Translations under genes and position numbers: made by a program | Origin: JAWXBR01 sp034440235 | GTDB lineage: Bacteria > Bacteroidota > Ignavibacteria > Kapaibacteriales > Kapaibacteriaceae | Assembly: GCA_034440235.1 (NCBI GenBank) | Contig: JAWXBR010000064.1 | Coordinates: 1-40,448 of the forward strand | Reading direction: 5' to 3' | DNA: 40,448 nucleotides | In this document: positions 28,401-34,322 of the stretch, one piece after another | Layout: every line of letters starts with the position of its first letter | Position numbering within the stretch: position 1 is the stretch's first letter | Notes under the pieces: model-generated | Told to the model about the DNA's origin: nothing | Database searches by the model: none | Seen by the model: the letters and a program-made list of their open reading frames with translations, nothing else

Positions 28401-28598
28401 ACAACAGCAGGTCTGGCATTAATTCCTTTGGCGTGGGCTTCTGGCCAACCAGGGAAAGAAATTCTTCACCCAGTCGCCGTCGTCATCCTCGGCGGTCTTA
28501 TCAGTTCTACCATACTCGACATTGTGATTACTCCCCTGGTCTTTCACCGATATGGCAAGAAAGCATTGAGTCCACGTGTCGAAGCGCTTAAGCTTTAA
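25494..28598 (+). CDS. CusA/CzcA-type heavy-metal RND efflux pump
   Basis: 1034 residues with the full RND plan: TM1 near 15-35, periplasmic loop, TM2-6 near 340-540, second loop and TM7-12. Family marks are DVLPDLNRPTVTIMTEAEG at the N-terminus and the TM4 proton-relay segment AIGELVDDAIVDVEN at about 395-409, with two Asp and one Glu. The pump takes metal from the periplasm and drives it out through the duct using the proton gradient. By comparison with E. coli CusA, the three periplasmic methionines of the copper path seem replaced (INVLAQPG, SSEIDVDLK, HRLDHLLSG). Copper is inferred from the neighbours, and another metal or a different binding chemistry is possible. The gene lies 60 bases after the adaptor gene. 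Confidence 0.95.
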   Translation: MFDRIIAFSLNNRLLVVCAAGLLLVYGTYVLVNLPVDVLPDLNRPTVTIMTEAEGLAPEEVEALITLPLETAMNGAPGVERVRSVSGIGLSIVYVEFGWKTDVYLNRQLITERLQTTSARLPQGVTPVLGPISSVMGQIMMIGLTSDKQTPMDVRTYADFTIRRRLLAIPGVAQVIAIGGGVKQYQIFLNNSALMSFGVGAGDVETALQQSTRNTTGGYVEARGEEYLVRNIAATASLEDIANTVVKALPGQRPVLVRDVARVQFGSQVKRGDASLNGEPAVIMSIEKQPGANTLDLTAKIEQVLDELKPSLPEGMTVNREVFQQAHFISAAITNVEEALRDGSILVALVLFLFLLNFRTTVITLTAIPLSIVVTAIVFSLFGITINTMTLGGLAVAIGELVDDAIVDVENVFRRLRENAQSGTPLPTLTVVYRASKEVRNSIVYATVLVVLVFLPLFAMQGIEGRIFAPLGIAYITSILASLVVSLTVTPVLASYLLGKSVTQEKKESRFVLWLKRQNRKLLERNLNNPKPIFWGAAVLLAASLALVPFLGSEFLPPFNEGSLTINVLAQPGTSLDESNRLGTLIEKQLLQVPEVVTVSRRTGRAELDEHAEGTHSSEIDVDLKDSDRDRTEVLRAIRERLDLFPGLGINIGQPISHRLDHLLSGVRAQIAVKLFGNDINVLRTQAEEIRRVMQGAEGAVDVSVEKQTLIPQIPIRIDRLRAAQYGLTPGYVAEYLEVLLNGKVVNQVLDGQQTYAVLLRGDTTLRGSPELMRDLFIQSPSGVSVPLREIAIVETGQGPNAINHENSQRRIVIQANVADRSLGDVVSEMQKSIAEKVKLPEGYYVTFGGQFESQRDASKLIGILSIFSVCAMFLVLYTHFKSTALALQILLNIPLALIGSIIAISITDRTISVASLVGFITLTGIASRNGIMMISHYLHLVKEEGHAFNKEMIIKGSLERLVPVLMTATTAGLALIPLAWASGQPGKEILHPVAVVILGGLISSTILDIVITPLVFHRYGKKALSPRVEALKL

Positions 28599-28607
28599 CC
28601 GCACGAG

Positions 28608-28644
28608 AAGTAATCCATGTCTTTTTGTCTTGCTCGTAGATTGC
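28608..28644 (+). promoter_or_regulatory. Shared copper-gene motif, site 2
   Basis: AAGTAATCC (28608-28616) and CGTAGATTGC (28635-28644) are variants of the two blocks found before the HMBD gene and copA. The second block differs from those by one base and ends four bases before the regulator's ATG, where a Shine-Dalgarno site would be expected. It suggests self-regulation by the HMA-AraC protein. Confidence 0.4.
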
Positions 28645-28648
28645 ATAA

Positions 28649-29215
28649 ATGACAACAACTCTTCGCATTAAAAACATGGTTTGTGCACGCTGCACACGCG
28701 TCGTACGGGAGGACCTTGCCAAGCTCGGACTCGACATTGTCGACGTAAGACTTGGCGAAGCGCTACTTGAGCATGAGACCCCTTTGCCCCTTGAAATAAT
28801 TCGTGCAACGCTGCAGCAGAGTGGATTCGATCTAGTGGAGGACAAGACAAGCCTGTTGGTAGAGCAAGTGAAGCGCACGATTATCGAGTTAGTTCATGGT
28901 GGTGCACTGAAGGATCTCCATATTAAACTTAGTGATTATTTGGAGCAGGTGTGTGAAAAGGATTATAGGTACATCAGCACTGTGTTTTCGTTAACAGCGG
29001 GGATGACGGTAGAGAAGTTTCTAATCGCGCAAAAAATTGAGCGTGTCAAAGAGCTGTTGGTGTACGATGAGATGTCACTTTCAGATATAGCATTTGAACT
29101 TGGCTATAGCAGCGTTGCCTATTTGTCGAACCAGTTCAAGCACGAAACTTCACTCACACCCACAGCGTTTCGTCAGCAAGTTTCACAAGCACGCCGCGGG
29201 CTTGAGTCCATCTGA
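28649..29215 (+). CDS. HMA-AraC copper-responsive regulator (probable)
   Basis: 188 residues. The N-terminal 70 residues form an HMA-like domain with NMVCARC (Cys12, Cys15), the Cu(I)-binding CxxC of CopZ-like proteins, and GFDLVEDK as the closing strand. The C-terminal half is an AraC-type double helix-turn-helix (about 85-185): FSLTAGMTVEKFLIAQKIERVKELL, then SLSDIAFELGYSSVAYLSNQFKHETSLTPTAFR. There is no sugar-binding cupin domain, so the HMA domain is presumably the sensor. Proteins of this layout occur beside copper ATPase genes in Bacteroidota. It lies between cusA and copA and probably controls the island, including its own gene (inference). No Shine-Dalgarno site is seen. Confidence 0.85.
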   Translation: MTTTLRIKNMVCARCTRVVREDLAKLGLDIVDVRLGEALLEHETPLPLEIIRATLQQSGFDLVEDKTSLLVEQVKRTIIELVHGGALKDLHIKLSDYLEQVCEKDYRYISTVFSLTAGMTVEKFLIAQKIERVKELLVYDEMSLSDIAFELGYSSVAYLSNQFKHETSLTPTAFRQQVSQARRGLESI

Positions 29216-29241
29216 AAATTTTATAACTAATCTGCGGCGAC

Positions 29242-29277
29242 CTGTAATGCGCCTCGTAAAGTGAAGCCGTAGGTTGC
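29242..29277 (+). promoter_or_regulatory. Shared copper-gene motif, site 3
   Basis: CTGTAATGC (29242-29250) and CGTAGGTTGC (29268-29277) match site 1 exactly in both blocks; CCTC also follows the first block in both sites, 12 bases before the second block. It ends 7 bases before the copA ATG. Operator or leader-RNA element, not a recognised class. Confidence 0.5.
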
Positions 29278-29284
29278 ACGTACT

Positions 29285-31537
29285 ATGAAGAACAACAATA
29301 CCGAACACATCACCGAACTGAATATAGCAGGCATGACATGTACATCATGTGCGCGCACAGTAGAAAATGCGCTGCGTACAGTCGACGGAGTTACGAACGC
29401 AACGGTAAGTCCAGTTACAGATAAGGCCGTTGTCACCTCGTCGAAGCCCCTTGAATCGGGCACCCTAACCCAAGCAGTTTCAGGTGTAGGCTACTCGGCT
29501 TCTGTAATCGAGCAAGACGCTCCCTCCGATGAGTCCTTCAAACTCGAGGCGCATCGTCGACTCTTGAAACGATTTTGGACAATTGTTCCATTTGCAGCTA
29601 TTGTGATGATATCGGGCATGCTGATGCTTGTGCCTAGTGTATACGATGTCATTAGCGAATCAGCACTTAATTGGATTCAGCTTGCCCTTACCATTCCTGT
29701 AATGTGGATTGGGGGCAGAGACTTTTTTGTAGCGGCATGGAGTGCTACAAGACATCGCCTGGCTACCATGGATACATTAGTTGCGATTGGCACAGGAACG
29801 GCGTTTGTGTATAGCATTGTTGCGACGGTTATACCCGATGTATTCCGCAGTATGGGACAGCATCCGCATGTGTACTTCGACACAACGGTTGTGATTATTA
29901 CCCTTATCACTCTTGGTAAAGTCCTCGAAGACAAAGCGAAGCTGAAGACATCGGATGCTATGAAGCGGCTACTCGGACTTCAACCAACCGTTGCTCGCGT
30001 TCGACGCAACGGTGTTGATGCTGATGTTCCGATAAACACATTGGTGCAAGGTGACGTGCTTATCATTCGTCCAGGCGAGCGCATACCCACTGACGCTCGC
30101 ATCACCGAAGGCGGAACATCTGTAGACGAATCGATGATTACGGGCGAGAGCTTGCCAGTCGAAAAGAAAACTGGTGACCGCCTTATTGGTGCAACAATTA
30201 ATCGAAGTGGTGCGGTGACGGCGACGGTCGAGAGTGTTGGTAAAGACACCATGCTTAGCCAAATCGTTCGCCTCGTAGAACGCGCACAAACAAGCAAGGC
30301 ACCAATTCAGAAACTAGCCGATGTTATAAGCTCGTGGTTTGTACCAATAGTTCTCATCATTGCCGTAATAACGTTTGTTGTGTGGTTTAGCGTGATGCCG
30401 TATGATCTACGGCTCACCACAGCCCTCATAAATCTGGTATCAGTTTTAATCATTGCTTGTCCTTGCGCGCTCGGACTTGCAACGCCTACTGCAATAATGG
30501 TGGGCACAGGCAAAGGCACAGAGTTCGGACTGCTAATTCGCAACGCCGAAGCCCTGGAACTCGCTCACAAAGTAACGACCATTGTTCTAGACAAAACCGG
30601 TACCATTACAAATGGCGAGCTTGTTGTCACCGATGTAGCTGTAGGCGATGGCGTTGACAAACAAACTCTTTTATCACATGTTTTGTCGCTCGAATCGCGC
30701 AGTGAACATCCTCTCGCACAAGCAATTGTTCGATACGCTAACGAGCAAGGGGCCGCTACGCTAGGGGTCAGCGACATTGTTGTCGAACCCGGACACGGCA
30801 TCCGTGCAACCATAGATGGCGCCGAGGTTGTTATTGGGACCTCAGCACTACTTACAGTGCGCGAGGTAGCGATCAATGACAGGTTTAATAAACAAATTGA
30901 ACAATGGCGCGAACAGGCTCAGACTGTTTTACATGTTGCTATTAACGGTACACATGCGGCCGTTATATCCCTTGCAGACACAGTACGTCCGACTTCTGCT
31001 CAAGCAATAGCCTCTCTAAAAAGCATGGGCTTAAAGGTAATTCTGCTTTCTGGTGACAATAAAGCAACTGCTGCAGCGATTGGAAAATCTGTTGGCATAG
31101 ACGACGTACGTGCCGAAGTGCTACCGGCTGATAAATCAGAAGTGATTATGTCTCTGCAAGCACAAGGACACATTGTTGCAATGGTCGGCGACGGGATTAA
31201 CGATGCACCTGCACTTGCGACCGCCGATGTTGGCATCGCTATCGGTTCGGGCACCGACGTTGCAATGGAGGCTGCTGACATTACGCTCATGAACAGCGAC
31301 CTACGCAACGTACCGCATGCCTTGCAGCTCTCGAAAGCAACGATGAGCAACATCAAGCAGAACCTGTTCTTCGCCTTCATTTACAACATACTTGGTATTC
31401 CACTAGCGGCAGGTGTATTCATTCCCGCTTTTGGAATTGCTCTCGACCCCGCATTTGCAGCGGCAGCGATGGGTCTCAGCTCAGTAAGTGTTGTTGCCAA
31501 TGCGTTGCGGCTGCGCTCATTTAAATTCAGAGCGTAG
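29285..31537 (+). CDS. copA: CopA-type P1B copper-exporting ATPase
   Basis: 750 residues with every mark of a Cu(I) P1B-1 ATPase in order: one N-terminal HMA domain with GMTCTSC (16-22), TGES (286-289) in the actuator domain, the CPC ion site (392-394) in TM6, the phosphorylation motif DKTGT (436-440), SEHPLAQAI with the nucleotide-binding HP, GDGIND (about 635-640), and late-membrane ligands in YNILGIPLAAG and MGLSSVSVVANALRL. It pumps Cu(I) from cytoplasm to periplasm using ATP. It follows the HMA-AraC gene by 69 bases and is followed by the cupredoxin gene 32 bases later. The shared motif just before its start suggests copper control. Ag(I) is a possible second substrate. Confidence 0.96.
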   Translation: MKNNNTEHITELNIAGMTCTSCARTVENALRTVDGVTNATVSPVTDKAVVTSSKPLESGTLTQAVSGVGYSASVIEQDAPSDESFKLEAHRRLLKRFWTIVPFAAIVMISGMLMLVPSVYDVISESALNWIQLALTIPVMWIGGRDFFVAAWSATRHRLATMDTLVAIGTGTAFVYSIVATVIPDVFRSMGQHPHVYFDTTVVIITLITLGKVLEDKAKLKTSDAMKRLLGLQPTVARVRRNGVDADVPINTLVQGDVLIIRPGERIPTDARITEGGTSVDESMITGESLPVEKKTGDRLIGATINRSGAVTATVESVGKDTMLSQIVRLVERAQTSKAPIQKLADVISSWFVPIVLIIAVITFVVWFSVMPYDLRLTTALINLVSVLIIACPCALGLATPTAIMVGTGKGTEFGLLIRNAEALELAHKVTTIVLDKTGTITNGELVVTDVAVGDGVDKQTLLSHVLSLESRSEHPLAQAIVRYANEQGAATLGVSDIVVEPGHGIRATIDGAEVVIGTSALLTVREVAINDRFNKQIEQWREQAQTVLHVAINGTHAAVISLADTVRPTSAQAIASLKSMGLKVILLSGDNKATAAAIGKSVGIDDVRAEVLPADKSEVIMSLQAQGHIVAMVGDGINDAPALATADVGIAIGSGTDVAMEAADITLMNSDLRNVPHALQLSKATMSNIKQNLFFAFIYNILGIPLAAGVFIPAFGIALDPAFAAAAMGLSSVSVVANALRLRSFKFRA

Positions 31538-31569
31538 AAGTTGACATACTATTCAAAGGCTGAGACTTC

Positions 31570-31947
31570 ATGGACACAATACAAATGGTGGTGCTTTTTG
31601 TCGGAATAGCGCTTGTAACAGCCATTGCCATTTACTTTTTCGTTAAGCCCGAGAACGTTGCAATCGATGCGCATACGGTAGACGGAGTTCAGGAGCAAAC
31701 CATCACTGTGAAGGGTGGGTACAATCCGGCCGAAATACGACTTAAGAAAGGCATTCCTGCTCGACTTACTTTTTTCCGCGATGAAACCACATCGTGTAGC
31801 GAAGAAATTGTCTTCCCCGACTTCGGCATCCGACGAATGCTGCCCGCTTTCGAGAACACTGTTATTGAAATCTTTCCCGACGAAGCAGGAACACATGAGT
31901 TCGCATGTGGCATGAACATGCTTCATGGAAAGCTGATCGTCGAATAG
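31570..31947 (+). CDS. Membrane-anchored cupredoxin
   Basis: 125 residues: an uncleaved N-terminal membrane anchor (about 6-24) followed by a small cupredoxin-like domain. Likely copper ligands are Cys76 (TTSCSEE) and the C-terminal cluster CGMNMLHG (Cys113, Met115, Met117, His119). Similar one-domain proteins are common beside copA in many bacteria and are thought to receive or hold copper released to the periplasm. The domain faces the periplasm by anchor orientation (inference). It is co-directional with copA, 32 bases downstream. The stop codon lies at the start of a 13-base tandem repeat. Confidence 0.87.
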   Translation: MDTIQMVVLFVGIALVTAIAIYFFVKPENVAIDAHTVDGVQEQTITVKGGYNPAEIRLKKGIPARLTFFRDETTSCSEEIVFPDFGIRRMLPAFENTVIEIFPDEAGTHEFACGMNMLHGKLIVE

Positions 31948-31996
31948 CCCCTTTTTCCGAGCCCCTTCTCCGAGCCCCTTCCCCGAGCCCCTGACC
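31946..31996 (+). repeat. 13-base tandem repeat starting in the cupredoxin stop codon
   Basis: Four units beginning AGCCCCT start at 31946, 31960, 31973 and 31986 (spacing 14, 13, 13). The full inner units read AGCCCCTTCTCCG and AGCCCCTTCCCCG. The first two bases of unit 1 are the last two of the TAG stop codon. It fills most of the leader before the second propeller gene. Confidence 0.8.
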
Positions 31997-32025
31997 TTCG
32001 ATCTGCGTTGCTTACATGTAACCCA

Positions 32026-32047
32026 ACTACCCAAAAGTCTATATTGA
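32026..32047 (+). promoter_or_regulatory. Possible promoter of second CECC propeller gene
   Basis: ACTACCCAAAAG (32026-32037) followed by TCTATATTGA resembles the segment ACAACCCAAAACG, then ATCTATACTTGA, before the periplasmic HMA gene. TATATT at 32040-32045 is -10-like. If used, the transcript would start at or very near the ATG at 32051, that is, almost leaderless. Confidence 0.35.
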
Positions 32048-32050
32048 GCC

Positions 32051-33460
32051 ATGAAACTCATTACCCTTCTCATTCTGATTTGCATTGCCACGGTTTGCGC
32101 AACCGCACAAATGACGATGCCTACGTACCTGTACCCTGTTACGAATACCTTGGGTCGCCATTTCCCTAAGATTACTCGCGCTCCTGACGGAACGCTTGTG
32201 CTGTCGTATGCCACCAAGGACCACAGTATGGCGCTCTTCTACGTTACGTTATCGACCGACGGTGGTACGACTTGGTCTGCAGAGCGCAGGTTCATGGACT
32301 CTCCGTTCGGTGTTATAACGCTGCAACGTCAGACCTATGCCATCATGGATAACAAGGGCGTTCTACACGGCCTTGGAATGAGCAACATTGGCGGCGTGAT
32401 GAACCAATTTTATACTCGCTCAGAGGATCGTGGGCTTACATGGACTCCACCGATCAAAGCAAAGTCTGCATCAGATATGCGTCATCAAGACTTCGGTAGC
32501 ATAGCAGTCGATTCGTCAGGCACGATTTACATCAGCTACATTTCGAACAATACGAACACAGCCGATCAGAACACACATGACTTCGTAGTCCGTTCAACGA
32601 CGAACGGCACGACGTGGTTGCCCGAAGTTCGCGTAGACAATTTTCCAGTCGGTGGAAGCTGCGAGTGTTGCACACAGAACATCGAAGTCGGACCCAATGG
32701 TGAGGTAGCAATTGCATTTCGCTCGAATCTTAATAACCGACGTGATATTCATGTTGCGCGTTCGAACGATGGCGGCAATACATTTTCAACTCCAGTAAAC
32801 ATTCAATCGGCAATGTGGATGATAGGGGGCTGCCCGGCAACGGGTCCGGCACTCAAGTACGACCGTACGGGCATGCTACACGTATCATGGCGAGATGCCC
32901 GCAGCCAGTCAGAGCCAGGCACATGCTTCTATGCCGCCTTACCTGCCGGAAGCACGATGACACCCGTGAATATCAACCTCTCAAAAGGTTTTAGTGAAGA
33001 CGCAGAGTATCCGGTTGTTGCCGTATCGGAAGATGGTCAGGGTATCGCCGTGACGTGGGAGAACCCCATGGGTGTGTACATCGCAACGTCACGCGACGGC
33101 GGAGTAACATTTGAGAAAGACACGCTCCAAGCAAACATGAATGCGTATCCGAATGTCAACCCGGTATGGACAGAAAGCGGTCCGTTCGCCGTTTGGCAAA
33201 CCTCGCGTGGCACAACAACAGACATTGCATTCGAGACAAGCGCCGTTACGTCAGGAGTAGATGATACCAACAACGAATTTTTAGAAGCAGCAAACGCTGG
33301 CGAAATTCTCGAGCGACGTATCTATGATGTCATGGGACGTCTTCTAGCCTCGTCGGGGACGAACTTCGACATCGGAACGCTTCTGCCAAATCCACCTGCT
33401 TTGTACTACATCGTTGATCTGTCACGAAGCAGTCGTGTGAGCAGAGGAACGTTTCGCTAA
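32051..33460 (+). CDS. Second CECC-motif BNR/Asp-box propeller protein
   Basis: 469 residues, signal peptide MKLITLLILICIATVCATAQ. Four Asp boxes lie at 68-75, 124-131, 182-189 and 238-245. CECC is at 204-207 and GCPATGP at 260-266, with the same 57-residue spacing as in the paralogue of the oxidase operon; RRDIHVARS and VSWRDAR are also shared with it. The end (RRIYDVMGRLLASS, ALYYIVDL, GTFR) resembles a T9SS type A tail. No sialidase FRIP motif is present. Being encoded in the same island as the first copy and next to copper binders, it is probably a secreted metal-binding propeller. The exact ligand and activity are unknown. Confidence 0.8.
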   Translation: MKLITLLILICIATVCATAQMTMPTYLYPVTNTLGRHFPKITRAPDGTLVLSYATKDHSMALFYVTLSTDGGTTWSAERRFMDSPFGVITLQRQTYAIMDNKGVLHGLGMSNIGGVMNQFYTRSEDRGLTWTPPIKAKSASDMRHQDFGSIAVDSSGTIYISYISNNTNTADQNTHDFVVRSTTNGTTWLPEVRVDNFPVGGSCECCTQNIEVGPNGEVAIAFRSNLNNRRDIHVARSNDGGNTFSTPVNIQSAMWMIGGCPATGPALKYDRTGMLHVSWRDARSQSEPGTCFYAALPAGSTMTPVNINLSKGFSEDAEYPVVAVSEDGQGIAVTWENPMGVYIATSRDGGVTFEKDTLQANMNAYPNVNPVWTESGPFAVWQTSRGTTTDIAFETSAVTSGVDDTNNEFLEAANAGEILERRIYDVMGRLLASSGTNFDIGTLLPNPPALYYIVDLSRSSRVSRGTFR

Positions 33461-33462
33461 CG

Positions 33463-33475
33463 AGTACACTGTACT
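33463..33475. promoter_or_regulatory. Perfect 6+6 palindrome after the propeller gene
   Basis: AGTACA-C-TGTACT lies 3 bases after the propeller stop codon, 93 bases before the periplasmic HMA gene. It may be a small terminator stem or a regulator site. It resembles the copper box TACANNTGTA but has one central base instead of two, so that identity is not claimed. Confidence 0.3.
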
Positions 33476-33517
33476 TTGTCACACTCGACTCAGGATTACA
33501 CCGTCAGTGCGTACACT

Positions 33518-33561
33518 TAAACAACCCAAAACGACAGATCTATACTTGAACAAAACGACAG
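33518..33561 (+). promoter_or_regulatory. Promoter with flanking direct repeats before HMA gene
   Basis: TTAAAC (33518-33523), 17 bases, then TATACT (33541-33546) form a weak -35/-10 pair. The decamer AAAACGACAG occurs at 33528-33537 and again at 33552-33561, one copy on each side of the -10 box. Such placement fits a regulator-binding site. Confidence 0.4.
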
Positions 33562-33568
33562 CACTACT

Positions 33569-33892
33569 ATGAAAAAATTCCTTCTCGCGATTCTTCTTGT
33601 TCCGACAATGCTTTTTGCTGCCGATCAGGCACTCACCTTCAACGTACAGGGCCATTGCAAATCGTGTAAGAAACGTGTTGAAAAGGCAGCGTCCTCGGTC
33701 GATGGCGTAAAGGACGCAACCTGGAACATGAAAACGAAAGTGTTTACTGTCACCATCGATGACACAAAGACATCGGCGGATGTTGTGAAGGCGTCAATCC
33801 TCAAAACCGGACACGACGTAGACACTCTCAAAGCCACGGACGCTTCCTATGCGAAGCTGCCAGAATGTTGTCAGTATCGCGACAACAACTAA
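33569..33892 (+). CDS. Periplasmic HMA-domain metal-binding protein
   Basis: 107 residues: signal peptide MKKFLLAILLVPTMLFAA, then a single HMA ferredoxin-like domain with GHCKSCKKRVEKA (Cys30, Cys33), the metal-binding CxxC loop, and GHDVDTLKA as last strand. The C-terminus adds a second cysteine pair, LPECCQYRD (Cys100, Cys101). Unlike the usual cytoplasmic CopZ, this one is exported, so it would carry Cu(I) in the periplasm, perhaps between CopA and the efflux pump (inference). It is the last gene of the island; the fluoride channel gene comes from the opposite strand. The last codons and stop are part of a 26-base direct duplication. Confidence 0.88.
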   Translation: MKKFLLAILLVPTMLFAADQALTFNVQGHCKSCKKRVEKAASSVDGVKDATWNMKTKVFTVTIDDTKTSADVVKASILKTGHDVDTLKATDASYAKLPECCQYRDNN

Positions 33893-33920
33893 GCTGTCAA
33901 TATCGCCACAGCAAGTAAGT
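33869..33920 (+). repeat. 26-base tandem duplication across the HMA gene stop codon
   Basis: The block 33869-33894, which contains the last codons and the TAA stop, is repeated at 33895-33920 with 21 of 26 positions equal. GCCAC (33905-33909) and GTGGC (33919-33923) can pair as a small hairpin between this gene and the converging crcB gene, and may act as terminator. Confidence 0.7.
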
Positions 33921-33924
33921 GGCC

Positions 33925-34287
33925 TCAGTGCTTGATTGCTAGATATCCTGCAAACGCAGCGACAACACTTAATACCGTACTCGCAAGTGCATAGAGAACT
34001 GCCAGCCAAATTCTATGCGCTTGAATTAGGTTCATCAGCTCTATCGAAAACGTAGAGAACGTAGTGAAGCCACCGCACAAGCCAACAGCCAAGAACAGTA
34101 CACCCTCGCGGCTAATACTGTTGATTGCCAAGAGTCCTCCTACAATGCCGATGACAAAGCTTCCCGAAACATTTATTAGAAATGTTCCAAATGGAAATGC
34201 ATCGTTGGTAACAGGCATCAGTATCTGCATTCCATAACGCAATCCGCTACCGATTGCTCCCCCAATCATTACATACAAAAGCGCCAT
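33925..34287 (-). CDS. crcB: CrcB/FluC fluoride channel
   Basis: 120 residues with four membrane spans. It shows the family's conserved pieces: IGGAIGSGLRYGM at the start, PFGTFLINVSGSFVIG with the pore Asn, and LCGGFTTFSTFSIE in TM3 with the Phe-box and Na-site region. CrcB (Fluc) proteins are dimeric channels that let toxic fluoride leave the cytoplasm. GGAG lies 5 bases before the ATG. The aspartase gene ends 35 bases upstream on the same strand, so they may be co-transcribed. I saw no fluoride riboswitch in that short spacer. Confidence 0.95.
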   Translation of the reverse strand: MALLYVMIGGAIGSGLRYGMQILMPVTNDAFPFGTFLINVSGSFVIGIVGGLLAINSISREGVLFLAVGLCGGFTTFSTFSIELMNLIQAHRIWLAVLYALASTVLSVVAAFAGYLAIKH

Positions 34288-34322
34288 ATCTACTCCATTA
34301 TTGACAAGAACAATTTGCGTTG

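Noticed and set aside
34288..34322. Fluoride riboswitch before crcB
   Set aside because: The spacer to the upstream gene is only 35 bases and shows no fluoride aptamer pattern.
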